DNA of 64,000 nt from contig NZ_JAGQDC010000017.1 in the NCBI RefSeq assembly GCF_023282985.1, positions 62,001 to 126,000 on the forward strand. Direction: 5' to 3'. The number at the start of each line of letters is the position of its first letter. Position 1 is the first letter of the stretch. Of the stretch, positions 49,650 to 59,774 are shown piece after piece. The notes under the pieces were generated by a model. The model was not told the DNA's origin. It searched no databases and saw only the letters and a list, made by a program, of their open reading frames with translations. This DNA comes from Serratia silvae (GTDB lineage: Bacteria; Pseudomonadota; Gammaproteobacteria; Enterobacterales; Enterobacteriaceae). Made by a program: the position numbers and the translations under genes.

Positions 49650-49876
49650 GGGAATCAGTGAGGGAAAACGTGGGGAACGGCGGAAATACCACTAAAGGAT
49701 GATAATTAGAATCACCCCTATCTAACTGTAATAAAACAAGAATAATGGATTTACAGAGATAGGTGTCAGGCAAACCTCCTGAAGCGGAAATTTGGGGGTA
49801 GCGGCGGAAAAACGGATGTGTGAACGAGATTAATGACAAAGATAGGCGGCACAACATGCGGCCCCCTACCTATTCG

Positions 49877-50833
49877 TCAGTCGAATTCGTGCTTCACCGT
49901 TTTCTCGATAGCCTGATTGAGATCGACGGGAGCAACAAAATTATGCTCTACGTTGGATTTAAATTGGGCTGTGGCACAAAACTTCTGAACCTTGGCACGG
50001 CTAATTGAAAATCTATATCGGCTAATCTTACCCACCAGATCAAGCAGTGCAATACCCCATATTCCTGGCAAATAGGGGATGTGAATGAGCTTATCTTCAC
50101 GGCCGAGAACGTTAGTAACCACCCCTATCAGCTGATTCATAGAGAGATCTGGCTTATCGGCATAGTTGCTTACCTGATAATCGGCTTGCTGATCGAGTGC
50201 ATATTCCAAGCGGGCAGCGATATTCTCAACATAGGCCATCGACCGCCTATTACGACCATCACCTATCATCACCAGACGGCTTTTGGCGATCCGACGGAAC
50301 AATTTATACACATTGCCACGATCCCCTTCACCAAACACCACTGCTGGACGAATAATCGTCAGTCTATTGCCATCGCTATCATTGCGCCAGGCCTCATAGA
50401 CATATTCCGCCTCCAGTTTTGATTTGCCGTAGTGACTGCAGGGGGCAAAATGGCCTTCCTCATCGGTTTCCTGTTCCACATCGCCATAGACGGCGACCGA
50501 CGAGGTGAAGATGATCTGTTTGATCGTCAACTCGGCTGCAACCATGCATAGGTTACGTGCACCTTCGACATTGATCTGATAATAAAGCGAGGTTGACCTC
50601 ACTGCACCCTGACGCTTGTCTGCCAGGTTTATCACCGCATCGCAGCCTGCAAGTGCCTGTCGCAGGCTTTCTGGCTGAGTAACATCAGCATACTGGTACC
50701 ACTGAGGGAAGCGCTGGCTCTGCTCGACGTCGATGATTTTCACGGCCAAATCGCGGCGGGCGCTCAGGCGTTTTACCAGCCGTGAGCCAATAAAACCCGA
50801 ACCACCAATAATAGCTATTTTACGTTTATCCAT
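49877..50833 (-). CDS. NAD-dependent epimerase/dehydratase of unknown substrate
   Basis: 318-residue extended short-chain dehydrogenase with GGSGFIGSRL at residues 8-17, SSVAVYG (about 110-116) and the catalytic Tyr-x3-Lys in CSHYGKSKLEAE. It resembles nucleotide-sugar epimerases/dehydratases (UDP-glucose-type). No sugar-transferase or polysaccharide genes flank it, and it occupies, with the ToxR-like gene, the gap between narG and narK, unlike E. coli. The sequence is comparatively rich in AT-ending codons near its C terminus. The role is unknown. The region 49650-49876 upstream of narG has no gene; the stop of this gene lies within the narG promoter region. Confidence 0.82.
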   Translation of the reverse strand: MDKRKIAIIGGSGFIGSRLVKRLSARRDLAVKIIDVEQSQRFPQWYQYADVTQPESLRQALAGCDAVINLADKRQGAVRSTSLYYQINVEGARNLCMVAAELTIKQIIFTSSVAVYGDVEQETDEEGHFAPCSHYGKSKLEAEYVYEAWRNDSDGNRLTIIRPAVVFGEGDRGNVYKLFRRIAKSRLVMIGDGRNRRSMAYVENIAARLEYALDQQADYQVSNYADKPDLSMNQLIGVVTNVLGREDKLIHIPYLPGIWGIALLDLVGKISRYRFSISRAKVQKFCATAQFKSNVEHNFVAPVDLNQAIEKTVKHEFD

Positions 50834-51098
50834 AATTTTTCACTCAGTCCCTCAAAATACTTCCTACTCCATTTTTCCACATAAAAAGCGGATAAAGCTT
50901 AGCGGCCAGACTGGGCATTTCACCTAAAAGTTTCAACTAATAAATGATAAAATAGTGTTATACCGCGACAATAGCGTTTGATTAAATGTGAAATCGCTTA
51001 ATTAACTCACGCTCATTGGTATGACTTTTTTAGATTTACGGGATAATCTTGTACAGTTTATTAATACCCATCGCTTAAACACCTTCGCAGGGGGCCTG

Positions 51099-51845
51099 CT
51101 AGCGAGCGCTACACTCAATCCGCATATCTTTTTCATCCCCTTCGATATACACGCAATTCAGCGTCTGGGGGTTGATACTGGGAGGGCTGTCTAATGAAAA
51201 AGAGAAGACCATACGAGGGCTGTTTGGTAACTCATGTTGTACTGCAGGTTTGGTTCGACTACCCAGCGCATAGGATAAGAGCGAAACTATCAACAGCACA
51301 ATAAACACCGACAGATACTTCAATATCCTGCCCCACGGCGTTACCGTATTTCGCATGGAATCAACCAGAGCCGTTTCATTTAAAATCGGAGCTATGGATG
51401 AACAACCTTCTGACGCCGTTGCATTCTCAGTAATTTCACCATCCATATGATTCATTTCCTCCTCAGAGAAATGACTATTAACACTCTCTGCGTCATCACC
51501 TCCAAGAATAACTTCCGCAGCGACAGCCGGTTCCTCTGATGAAATAAAGTGAAAAATCGCTTTATTGTCCACCTTATAACCAAGTCGTGGAATGGTTCTG
51601 ATGAGAGTATGCTCCGTGTCGCCAATTTTCTGGCGAATAGACTTAATAGTCTGATTTATTGTAGAGTCAGAGCAATAAGTGCCTTTCCAGATAGTCTCGA
51701 TAATTTCTGACCGGCTCACCAACTCAGGCGATCGGGTAACCAGCAGAGAAAGTATCTGAAGCTCTTTCCAACGTAGCCGTGAACTCTTCCTGGAGGGGAG
51801 TAAAACATCAAAGTTTATAATTTTTATTTCCTTTTCAATATCCAC
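51099..51845 (-). CDS. Membrane-bound ToxR/CadC-like transcriptional regulator
   Basis: 248 residues. An N-terminal OmpR-type winged helix (about 20-92) contains LRWKELQILSLLVTRSPELVSR, SDSTINQTIKSIRQKIGD and LIRTIPRLGYKV. A low-complexity acidic linker (100-170) leads to one transmembrane helix (about 175-195), and a short periplasmic tail carries two cysteines (Cys231, Cys245) that could form a disulfide as in ToxR or CadC. Such proteins sense periplasmic conditions directly and bind DNA from the membrane. It may control itself or the neighbouring epimerase gene; the target is unknown. AT-rich codons and location suggest acquisition. Confidence 0.85.
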   Translation of the reverse strand: MDIEKEIKIINFDVLLPSRKSSRLRWKELQILSLLVTRSPELVSRSEIIETIWKGTYCSDSTINQTIKSIRQKIGDTEHTLIRTIPRLGYKVDNKAIFHFISSEEPAVAAEVILGGDDAESVNSHFSEEEMNHMDGEITENATASEGCSSIAPILNETALVDSMRNTVTPWGRILKYLSVFIVLLIVSLLSYALGSRTKPAVQHELPNSPRMVFSFSLDSPPSINPQTLNCVYIEGDEKDMRIECSAR

Positions 51846-52620
51846 TTTTCATTTCCCTTATGCATTCACAACATCCTCATTTGTATAGAAACATGAAAAA
51901 ACTTTCAAGACATTAAATATAAACTCGGAGAAATAAATTTACTTTATATTTCACCCAATCAATAACTACCGATTTACAGTGTCGGCTTTTTTGCTTGAGC
52001 GATGCCCTACCAATGTCCATCACAATACGTATTATTTTTAATCAAATCTGAGAAATGCAAAAAAATAGCATATTTAACTTATTGATGTTAATGATGAAAA
52101 ATAAAATTTCACCCATTTTTCATAACTAAATGAAGTTGTGAAACTCACTAGGTAAGCCTCATTACCCGCCTAATCCCATGGTCTATGCAGGCATAAACTA
52201 CCCAGTACCAAGCGTTACCGCGTTTCTTTTCTGATGATCGCAAAGGATTTTAACCAACGATGTAATTCGTGCACAATGCCAGCTATCGCTTAGGGCAAAC
52301 AACCTTAGAATCAGCATGAATTAAGATAACCCTATCGCAATACATGGAATTATCTTATTTCCCCTTAAAAAACAAAGGCGATATTGACATATATCGATAA
52401 ACACCAAACATCGAAAAACATTACACAACGGAGTTTTGACATAAATAAAGGTGAAATCACCGGCTGGCGGTCAACGAATAGCGTGTGGAAATTGAGAAGG
52501 GAGACACCCCCCGACAAGCGGAGGATGTCTGATTACTGGCAGAGTGGCAATGTTGCCGAATGGGTAGGAGTCGCACATTTTCGACCGCAGGAGCACCCCA
52601 TGCTGCGCCCGATTAATAAA
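51846..52620. other. AT-rich region upstream of the ToxR-like gene
   Basis: About 775 strongly AT-rich bases between the regulator and narK, probably including the regulator's promoter. An 81-codon plus frame starting at TTG 52384 overlaps the narK end and looks non-coding. I see no known element. The AT content contrasts with the neighbouring nar genes. Confidence 0.4.
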
Positions 52621-54018
52621 CTAACGTGAAACCTTTTTACGACCGTAAACGCCCCAGGTCACCACGACACACAGAATATAGAACACCAGGAAGATCTTCA
52701 TCGCCCCAGCCGGTGAACCAGTCAAAGCCAGCGAAGTGCCAAACGCCTTGGGAATAAAGAACCCCCCCGCCGCACCAATCGCCGAGATAAAGCCCAAAGC
52801 CGCAGCCGAATCGGTTACTGCCTCGCGCTGCGCCAACTCATCGCTTCCTCCTGCGGCTTTCACTCTGTCCACGGTGATTTTACGAAATATCACGGCGATC
52901 ATCTGGAAGGTGGAGCCGCTGCCCAACCCAGCGGTGAGGAACAGCACCATAAACACGCCATAGAAGGCCATAAACGACCCCTGATGAGCGCTACCCGGCA
53001 AGGTCAGGAACAGCAAGGCGGCGAAAATGGCCATTACGATGAAGTTCAACAGCGTCACACGAATACCGCCAAAGCGATCAGAAAGCGCCCCACCCACGGG
53101 ACGAGCCAGCGCCCCAAGGAACGGCCCGAAGAAGGCATAATGCAGGATCACCACGTCCGGAAACTGGGTTTTCGCCAGCATGGCAAAACCGGCGGAGAAG
53201 CCAATAAAGGAGCCAAAAGTTGCCAGATACAGCAGGCTCAAAACCCACAGGTGACCCCGTTTGAGTACCGGCAACTGTTGACGTAAAGAAGCCTTTGAGG
53301 CGGCCAAATCGTTCATACCAAACCAGGCCGCCAGCGTTGCCACCAGCAAGAAAGGCACCCAAATCCAGGCGGCGTTTTCCAACCACAGCTGGCTACCGTC
53401 TGGCTGTGTCTGCCCTGTGCCGCCCAGAAAACCAAACATGGCGAGCGAGATGGCTAACGGAGCCACCAGTTGCATCACGCTGACCCCCAGGTTTCCCAGG
53501 CCACCGTTCAGACCCAACGCTCCCCCCTGCTTCGCCTTCGGGAAGAAGAAGCTGATGTTCGCCATGCTGGAGGCAAAGTTGGCTCCGGCAAAACCACATA
53601 ACAGCGAGATAACAATAAATACGTTGAATGAGGTGGTCGGATCCTGCACTGCATAGCCTAACCATAGGCAAGGTACCAGCAGGAAACAGGTGCTGATGGC
53701 CGTCCAACGGCGGCCACCAAACATCGGGATCACGAAGGAATACGGCACGCGCAGGATAGCGCCGGAAACCGAAGGTAATGCGGTCAACAGGAACAGCTGA
53801 TCGGTGGTGAAGTTAAAACCCACCTTGTTCAGATTAACCGCCACAGCGCTGAACAGCATCCAGACGCAGAAAGCGAGCAGCAGGCAGGGGATGGAGATCC
53901 ACAGGTTGCGGCGGGCGATGCGGTGCCCACTCTGCTGCCAGAATTCGCTGTTCTCAGGTTGCCAGTCCTGAATAACCGCACCCGTTTTTCTTGCTAAAGG
54001 CGTTGCAGATTGCGACAT
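52621..54018 (-). CDS. narK: Nitrate/nitrite transporter NarK
   Basis: 465-residue major facilitator of the NNP family with 12 helices that exchanges nitrate for nitrite or co-imports nitrate with protons. Nitrate signature segments are GGLGNLGVSVMQLVAP and AGLGSGSTFQMIAVIF. The start MSQSAT at 54018 follows GAGG; the frame is open 11 codons further. In E. coli narK lies next to narG; here two accessory genes intervene. It is divergent from narX and shares with it a control region bearing an FNR and a NarL/NarP site. Confidence 0.95.
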   Translation of the reverse strand: MSQSATPLARKTGAVIQDWQPENSEFWQQSGHRIARRNLWISIPCLLLAFCVWMLFSAVAVNLNKVGFNFTTDQLFLLTALPSVSGAILRVPYSFVIPMFGGRRWTAISTCFLLVPCLWLGYAVQDPTTSFNVFIVISLLCGFAGANFASSMANISFFFPKAKQGGALGLNGGLGNLGVSVMQLVAPLAISLAMFGFLGGTGQTQPDGSQLWLENAAWIWVPFLLVATLAAWFGMNDLAASKASLRQQLPVLKRGHLWVLSLLYLATFGSFIGFSAGFAMLAKTQFPDVVILHYAFFGPFLGALARPVGGALSDRFGGIRVTLLNFIVMAIFAALLFLTLPGSAHQGSFMAFYGVFMVLFLTAGLGSGSTFQMIAVIFRKITVDRVKAAGGSDELAQREAVTDSAAALGFISAIGAAGGFFIPKAFGTSLALTGSPAGAMKIFLVFYILCVVVTWGVYGRKKVSR

Positions 54019-54080
54019 AATAACCTCAGAAACACAGTGATAACTGCGCACACCCTAGTTGATCCCTTCAAGCGGTAAAG

Positions 54081-54094
54081 TTGACGCAAATCAA
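54081..54094. promoter_or_regulatory. FNR site upstream of narK
   Basis: TTGACGCAAATCAA: nine of the ten half-site bases of TTGAT-N4-ATCAA. Class II spacing would put the narK start site near 54046, about 28 bases before its ATG. Confidence 0.75.
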
Positions 54095-54243
54095 CGAGCA
54101 AGCAAGTAACCCACGGCGGACAAATCCCATACATCCCTTAGTGAGTAGCCCGTTAAGGCTCGCTAATCTATTGATATTCAGCAGGTTATACCACAGCGGT
54201 GCTAAAGGCTTGGCTATGGGTCAGGCAACCGGAAACTAAGAGG

Positions 54244-54259
54244 TACTTCGTTAGGGGTA
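54244..54259. promoter_or_regulatory. NarL/NarP 7-2-7 site between narK and narX
   Basis: TACTTCG-TT-AGGGGTA is an inverted heptamer pair with the 2-base spacer that both NarL and NarP recognise; only the last base of the left heptamer departs from TACYYMT. It lies 114-129 bases before the narX ATG and about 200 bases upstream of the inferred narK start. Confidence 0.65.
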
Positions 54260-54372
54260 TAGGGTTATGCCGGGGGATCAGGAAAAATGGCCGCTATTGC
54301 CGTCATTTGGCCGCCGGAGTGACTGGTTGTTATCCTCTGGTTGCTGCTGCTCTAAGGGGAATTACGTACTCG

Positions 54373-56157
54373 ATGAAACGCCTGCTGGCTCCGCTTTCCA
54401 TCGTTAACCAGGTTGCCCTGCTAATGCTACTGCTGGGGGTACTGGGTATCGCCGGAATGAGTATTTCCGCCTGGATGTCGCAAAGCATCCAGGGCAACGC
54501 TCATGCCATCAACAAAGCGGGCTCCCTACGGATGCAAAGTTACCGTCTGCTGTCTCAGGTGCCCTTGGATGCCCATAGTGACATCCTGATGCAAGGATTG
54601 ACTCAGGATGAAACCAGCCGCGACTTGCAACAGGCGCTAGAGCGCGAAGGGCTAACCCCGCAGTTGATAACGTTACGTGACTATTGGCTGAACCAGCTAC
54701 AACCACGGCTGCGCCAAGCACAACACCCCGCCGATGCGGCTCCCCAGGTGGCTCATTTTGTCAGTCTTTTGGACAAGCTGGTTTCCGATATCGATCATCA
54801 GACCGAACGGCGTTTGCTGATGGTGACACTGGTTCAGGGCGGCTTTATTGTTCTGACGCTGCTGCTGCTGGTTGGCACTATCTGTTATCTGCGCCGCCGT
54901 TTACTGCACCCTTGGCGTCAATTGGTGGCGATGGCCCTGGCGGTAGGCCGCGGTGATTTCAGTGGCCGTTTTGCCCAGCGTGGACATCAAGATGAGATGT
55001 CTTCGCTAGGTGCCGCGCTAAACACCATGTCGGACGAACTTGCCACTATTTATGCCAGACTGGAACAGCGCGTTGCGGAAAAAACCGCCGACCTGCAACA
55101 AAAAAACCAGGTACTGAGCTTTCTGTATCGCACCAGCCGCCAGTTGCACACCAGCGAGCCGATATGTAGCCGCCTGACGCCGATCCTTAACCAATTGCAG
55201 ACGCTGACGCCGCTGCATAGCCTCCAGGTACGGCTGTATGAAAATAACAGCCAGGAGCAGTTTCTGCAGTTAAGCGGCAACCAACCGTTAAGGCCAGAGT
55301 ATTGCCATAACCCGGTCTGCAGCGCTTGTTTAAGCGAACATCAGCCCCATAGTCAGGGGCACCCTTCCCTTAGCTGGAGCCTGAGTGACCAACTGGGTAA
55401 TTATGGCATCGTCGTCGCTCAACATGCGCCGGAACAACGGTTAAACGATGAGCAATGTCAGTTGATGAATACCCTGGTAGAGCAGTTGACCAGCGTATTA
55501 GCGATAGAGCGCCAGGTCGACCATCAGCAGCAATTGATGCTGATGGAAGAGCGGGCTGCGATTGCCCGCGAGTTGCATGACTCCATCGCTCAATCCCTCA
55601 CCTGCTTGAAAATGCAGACCAGCTGCCTGCAAATGCAGGGGGCCGAACTCCCTCCGGCCAGCCTGGCGCTGGTGCAACAGATGCGTGAAGAGATCAATAC
55701 CGCCTATCGCCAGTTGCGCGAGCTGTTAACCACCTTCCGCCTGCGCCTGACCGAACCAGGCCTGCTGGCGGCTCTACAGTCTACGGTGCAGGAATTCAAT
55801 CAACGGCTAGGGATCGCCATCGAACTGGATTATCAATTAGGCCCACGTAGCGTACCGGCCTACCAGGCGATCCACCTGCTACAAATCACACGTGAAGCCT
55901 TGAGCAACATTCACCAACATGCACAGGCCAGCCAGGTCGCGATTCGGGTGGTTAATCTGCAGGGCGAAGTCACCCTGAGCGTCAGCGATAATGGCCGTGG
56001 CCTGCCGGATATCAGCGAGCGGCCCGATCACTACGGCCTAATCATCATGCGCGATCGCGCCAAAAGCCTGCACGGGCAGTGTGAAATCTTGCCGTGCGGC
56101 GGCGGAGGCACCGAAGTACGGGTGACGTTCCGCCCGGATAACTCTGCTATCGAATAA
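54373..56157 (+). CDS. narX: Nitrate/nitrite sensor histidine kinase NarX
   Basis: 594-residue membrane sensor kinase (E. coli: 598). The start MKRLLAPLS at 54373 is chosen by homology; AAGGGG lies about 13 bases upstream. Two transmembrane helices flank a periplasmic sensor with the P-box INKAGSLRMQSYRLL that binds nitrate; then a HAMP linker (LLHPWRQLVAMALAVGRGDF), a central Cys cluster (CHNPVCSACL), the HisKA_3 phosphorylation site ARELHDSIAQSL and the ATPase domain (DNGRGL). It phosphorylates NarL; narL starts nine bases after its stop. Confidence 0.96.
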   Translation: MKRLLAPLSIVNQVALLMLLLGVLGIAGMSISAWMSQSIQGNAHAINKAGSLRMQSYRLLSQVPLDAHSDILMQGLTQDETSRDLQQALEREGLTPQLITLRDYWLNQLQPRLRQAQHPADAAPQVAHFVSLLDKLVSDIDHQTERRLLMVTLVQGGFIVLTLLLLVGTICYLRRRLLHPWRQLVAMALAVGRGDFSGRFAQRGHQDEMSSLGAALNTMSDELATIYARLEQRVAEKTADLQQKNQVLSFLYRTSRQLHTSEPICSRLTPILNQLQTLTPLHSLQVRLYENNSQEQFLQLSGNQPLRPEYCHNPVCSACLSEHQPHSQGHPSLSWSLSDQLGNYGIVVAQHAPEQRLNDEQCQLMNTLVEQLTSVLAIERQVDHQQQLMLMEERAAIARELHDSIAQSLTCLKMQTSCLQMQGAELPPASLALVQQMREEINTAYRQLRELLTTFRLRLTEPGLLAALQSTVQEFNQRLGIAIELDYQLGPRSVPAYQAIHLLQITREALSNIHQHAQASQVAIRVVNLQGEVTLSVSDNGRGLPDISERPDHYGLIIMRDRAKSLHGQCEILPCGGGGTEVRVTFRPDNSAIE

Positions 56158-56166
56158 GGAAATATT

Positions 56167-56817
56167 ATGACGACCGAAGAAGCTGCCACCATACTGCTGA
56201 TTGACGATCACCCCATGTTGCGTAACGGCGTCAAGCAGTTGATTAGCATGGACCCACGGCTGCAAGCCATCGCCGAAGCCAGCAATGGTGAACAAGGGGT
56301 GGAACTGGCGGAATTGCACGATCCCGACCTGATCCTGTTGGATCTGAATATGCCCGGCATGAACGGCCTGGCAACCCTGGATCGCCTGCGCCAGACCGCT
56401 CTTTCCGGCCGCGTGGTGGTATTCAGCGTATCCAACCATGAAGACGATGTGGTGAACGCGTTAAAACGCGGTGCCGATGGTTACCTGTTGAAAGATATGG
56501 AGCCAGAGGAACTACTCAAGGCACTGCATCAGGCGGCGGCTGGGCAAATGGTGCTGAGCGAAGCATTAACGCCAGTGTTAGCGGCCAGCCTGCGGGAAAA
56601 CCGCCCGGCGGTAGAACGCGACATCCAGCAGTTAACCCCGCGCGAGCGCGATATCCTCAAGCTGATCGCGCAGGGGCTGCCAAATAAGTTGATCGCCCGC
56701 AAACTGACGATCACCGAGAGTACCGTCAAGGTGCACGTGAAACACCTGCTGAAGAAGATGAAACTCAAATCCCGCGTAGAAGCCGCCGTTTGGGTGTTGG
56801 GCAATAAGAAAGATTAG
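56167..56817 (+). CDS. narL: Nitrate/nitrite response regulator NarL
   Basis: 216-residue response regulator, the same length as in E. coli. The receiver domain (1-125) has the phosphoacceptor Asp in [13 protein letters not shown]; a linker leads to a LuxR-type HTH (about 150-210, [25 protein letters not shown]). With phosphate it activates narGHJI and narK and represses other anaerobic pathways. Its stop codon overlaps the convergent ychO stop by three bases, leaving no intergenic terminator. Confidence 0.97.
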   Translation: MTTEEAATILLIDDHPMLRNGVKQLISMDPRLQAIAEASNGEQGVELAELHDPDLILLDLNMPGMNGLATLDRLRQTALSGRVVVFSVSNHEDDVVNALKRGADGYLLKDMEPEELLKALHQAAAGQMVLSEALTPVLAASLRENRPAVERDIQQLTPRERDILKLIAQGLPNKLIARKLTITESTVKVHVKHLLKKMKLKSRVEAAVWVLGNKKD

Positions 56818-58652
56818 TTGTCCTGTGGGTGCAACGGCCCGGTAACCGCCGGGATTGCCGGTGGCTGCAGGGTTTGCGGCGGCGGTAACCCAGGCTCCCC
56901 TTCAATAGACAAGCTCAGGGGAGCGTTAACCTGCAACGTGATCCAGTTTGAGGTGGCTTTCTGCTGCTTTTCATCCTCAAGGGTGACGGACAGTTGGTAG
57001 TGATTGCTGGCGCCTGGCGTCTCATCCCACGCGGGTACCGTCAAGGTCCAACCCTGCGGATCGTTGATATTCGCCGGCGGCGTCAGGCTGACTGCCTGAG
57101 TATCCCCTTGCCAGTTGACCGCAGTGATCTTATTAGCCGCTTTGATCTCCAGCACCAGCGGCAGCGTTTCCCCTGGGTTCAGGCTCCATGACGGCGTCGC
57201 CAGAAACACCTGCAACGTTTTGCTTTCGCGGAATTCCAGCACCGGCACATTATTACGTTCGATGCTGTCATAACGGCTACCGCGCAATGATTTGGCTTGT
57301 TCCACATAGTACGGGGAGATCTGTTTGATCAGCGGCACCCCAAGGCGGTAGGTCATCGCCAGCTCGACCTTGTCCTGGGTGTCGCCCACATTATCCAGTT
57401 TGTGCAAGGCCTTGACCGTGACCAAAGGGACCGGCGTATAGTTGAGCCCCACCTGCATTGCACTGGGATCGGTTTGTTTATTGCCATTGCCTAGCAGATC
57501 GACGCTGGCGCCGCGATACTGTTCAAAGCTGAGCGAAGCACCAAGTTGGTGGTAAAACGGCAGATAACCTTGGGTAGTAATGTCGTAACCACGCGCCGGA
57601 CGGCCGAGAAAGACGGCATTATTTGCCTGCGGAGAATATGACGATAGCGGGTGGTAATAGTTGGCCGATAAGCGTAGATAGTCTCCCCAGGCTTCGGCAC
57701 CGATGCTCCCACGGTTGCGTTGATTCTGGAAATCAGTGTCGAACACGGAGTTGTAGCCCAGCAGCCAATCCCCGACCACCCACCGTTGCCCCAGGCCAAA
57801 ATTACCCTGTGAACCGTTAGCCTTTTGCAGATAACCCACCTGACTGTAGGTCAACAAACCATCCACGTCATAGAGCGGGCTGAACAACTGACCGCTGCTG
57901 CCGGTAAAATCCCCTTCAGGCGTGACTGCCAGTGACAGTTTAGCGGTGCCAAGTGGCGAAAGTAGCTCCTCGGTCTCCTGTTGTAGGGCCGAGCTAGCCT
58001 GCTTGGTCAGGTAATCTTTGGTACCGGCGCGCGCACGCTCGCTGGATATCTGGTTAAGATTCTGCTCTGCCAGCTTTTTCGCCCGCGTAGCCCACTCTTT
58101 TTCCCGTTCGGCATCGTTGACGCCAGCGCTGCCCAGTTCCGGCAGGTCTTGCGCCGGGGATGCCGGGGCCTTAACCTCGCGGACTACTGCCGCAGGCGGT
58201 TCTATCGGGGTCTCGGCCACAGGCGCTTGAGCTGGTATATCAGCCGCATTTGCCACCGCCGGTGGGGCAATAGCCTGGGCCTCTGCGGGTGGTGCTACTG
58301 TCTCAACGTCTGCTGTTGCTGCCGGTGCTACCTTCTGGGTTTCTGCTGCTGGTGCTACTGCATGAGCTTCTGCTGTTGCTGTCGGTGGCGCTTTAGCCAG
58401 GTCGTCAATCACGCTCGTCCCAACCGAGGGAGCTTCCTCCGTGGCCTCAGCTACGCTTTTCGCTGCAACAGGTGCCTCTGCCTGAGCGTCAGGCACGCCA
58501 GCCACTGCCGGGGGAGCTTCCGCCTGAGCGTTAAACATTATCACCGGTAGTGCTAATAACCCGAGTAAGCGCGTGCTGGATAACAACTGTGACATCTTTT
58601 GCTGAATAACCTTGCTCATAACCACGTTTGCCCTTCGTCTTCCTTGCCGCAT
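56814..58652 (-). CDS. ychO: Inverse autotransporter (YchO/intimin-type barrel) with Ala/Pro-rich N-terminal extension
   Basis: 612-residue outer-membrane protein. A long signal peptide (about 1-45, ending [11 protein letters not shown]) is followed by an Ala/Pro/Glu-rich low-complexity stretch (about 46-170), then the inverse-autotransporter beta-barrel of the intimin/invasin group (about 175-480; [59 protein letters not shown]) and a C-terminal Ig-like domain. The ATG at 58652 has GAGGTGA upstream. E. coli YchO lies beside narL too but is about 464 residues and lacks the extension. Probable adhesin or envelope role; the passenger is short, so strong adhesion is uncertain. Confidence 0.88.
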   Translation of the reverse strand: MRQGRRRANVVMSKVIQQKMSQLLSSTRLLGLLALPVIMFNAQAEAPPAVAGVPDAQAEAPVAAKSVAEATEEAPSVGTSVIDDLAKAPPTATAEAHAVAPAAETQKVAPAATADVETVAPPAEAQAIAPPAVANAADIPAQAPVAETPIEPPAAVVREVKAPASPAQDLPELGSAGVNDAEREKEWATRAKKLAEQNLNQISSERARAGTKDYLTKQASSALQQETEELLSPLGTAKLSLAVTPEGDFTGSSGQLFSPLYDVDGLLTYSQVGYLQKANGSQGNFGLGQRWVVGDWLLGYNSVFDTDFQNQRNRGSIGAEAWGDYLRLSANYYHPLSSYSPQANNAVFLGRPARGYDITTQGYLPFYHQLGASLSFEQYRGASVDLLGNGNKQTDPSAMQVGLNYTPVPLVTVKALHKLDNVGDTQDKVELAMTYRLGVPLIKQISPYYVEQAKSLRGSRYDSIERNNVPVLEFRESKTLQVFLATPSWSLNPGETLPLVLEIKAANKITAVNWQGDTQAVSLTPPANINDPQGWTLTVPAWDETPGASNHYQLSVTLEDEKQQKATSNWITLQVNAPLSLSIEGEPGLPPPQTLQPPAIPAVTGPLHPQDN

Positions 58653-59038
58653 GGCAAACTCACCTCGTTGACACTACCGTTCCGGCCGGTAGAAAAAAAC
58701 TGTCGCACAGCATAATGCAACCTGAAGCCATAGGGTAAGCGATCGGCAAAAAGAAGCCATCGGAAAAACCTGTTAATGGGAGTCTCAACCAAGGGTATTA
58801 CCAGCAATAAAAAAAGACGTCCGAACAGCACATTCCACCATTGGGGCAAACGTGCTGCACGGACGCCTGTTGAAATTCATCGCGGATACTCAACGTTTCC
58901 GCGATTTAAAGTAAGCAGCTTGCATGCCAGTTTGCCAAGCTACAGATTTTAGAATGTTATTGCCGTGCAATCTGTAATCCCCCCTCACTATTGCACAGTG
59001 ATATGGCGCGCTTTGCACCATGCCAGCGCATTACAGCC
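58653..59038. other. Intergenic region between ychO and the cbl pseudogene
   Basis: About 385 bases, no gene supported. CGTGCTGCACGGACG (58849-58863) is a small stem candidate and the ychO promoter must be here. Confidence 0.35.
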
Positions 59039-59774
59039 TCAGATCTGATAGTCGATGACCGGTTCCAACTGATCGGAGAACACTTTCTCTTTAATTTCCG
59101 TAAGCGACAAGGTGGGATTACATAGCTGGATAAACTGCCAGGTATAGTTACGTTGTAACTGACCGCGTTCCAGGCCCAACCAGACGGTATTAAGCTCAAA
59201 CAGATGTTCGGCATTGAGGCTCACCAACCCACGATCACGCTCTTTTTCAAACGACATATCCGCCAGAATACCCACACCCAGTCCCAACTCGACATAGGTT
59301 TTGATGACGTCAGAATCCTGAGCGCTTAGCGCGATATCCGGCGTCAACCCCGCAGCTTTGAATGCCGCATCCAGCCGTGAGCGCCCGGTGATCCCCTGGC
59401 GGTAGGTAATCAACGGCAAGGTGCCAGCGGTAATAAAGGAAAGCGGCCAATGACTCTTCACTCATCAGCCGTTCACTGGCGATACCGATATCCGCCTCAC
59501 CGCAGGCCAACATGGCCGCAATAGCCAGACGGCGGATATTATTGGCATCATTGAGGATACGCTCCGCGACCACCAGCAGCTCTTTGCCGGGTCCGGTCAT
59601 GCCTAATAACCGTTTGCCTCGGCGGATAAATATCTCGATCCCCAGCTCTTCTTCCAGCTCACGAATATGACGGCTGACCCCAGACTGTGAGGTAAATAAC
59701 GCATTCGCGACGTCAGTCAGGTTGTAGTTGCAACGCGCTGACTCACGAATAATTTTTAATTGCTGAAAATTCAT
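59039..59774 (-). pseudogene. cbl: Degraded cbl (LysR-type sulfur regulator)
   Basis: The N-terminal DNA-binding part starts at ATG 59774 (MNFQQLKIIRESARCNYNLT) and has an intact LysR helix-turn-helix (LTDVANALFTSQSGVSRHIREL) almost identical to E. coli Cbl. Then two internal deletions: residues of about 86-141 (after NNIRRLA, resuming at ADIGIASERL) and about 168-192 (after YYRWH, resuming at PLITYRQG), and the second changes the frame. The remaining C-terminal part reads GITGRSRL...ITRQ-like to IDYQI at 59039. The locus is 736 bases instead of about 950. Cbl activates taurine/sulfonate utilisation with adenosine phosphosulfate as negative effector; this version cannot fold. A 154-codon frame with the HTH remains. 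Confidence 0.88.

Noticed and set aside
52384..52629. 81-codon plus frame from a TTG
   Set aside because: No good ribosome-binding site, overlaps the end of narK, no family resemblance, basic low-complexity sequence.
58149..58550. 133-codon Cys-rich frame
   Set aside because: It is the complement of the Ala/Pro codons in the ychO extension; Cys richness (codons TGC/TGT) arises from GCA/GCT runs, not from a metal-binding protein.
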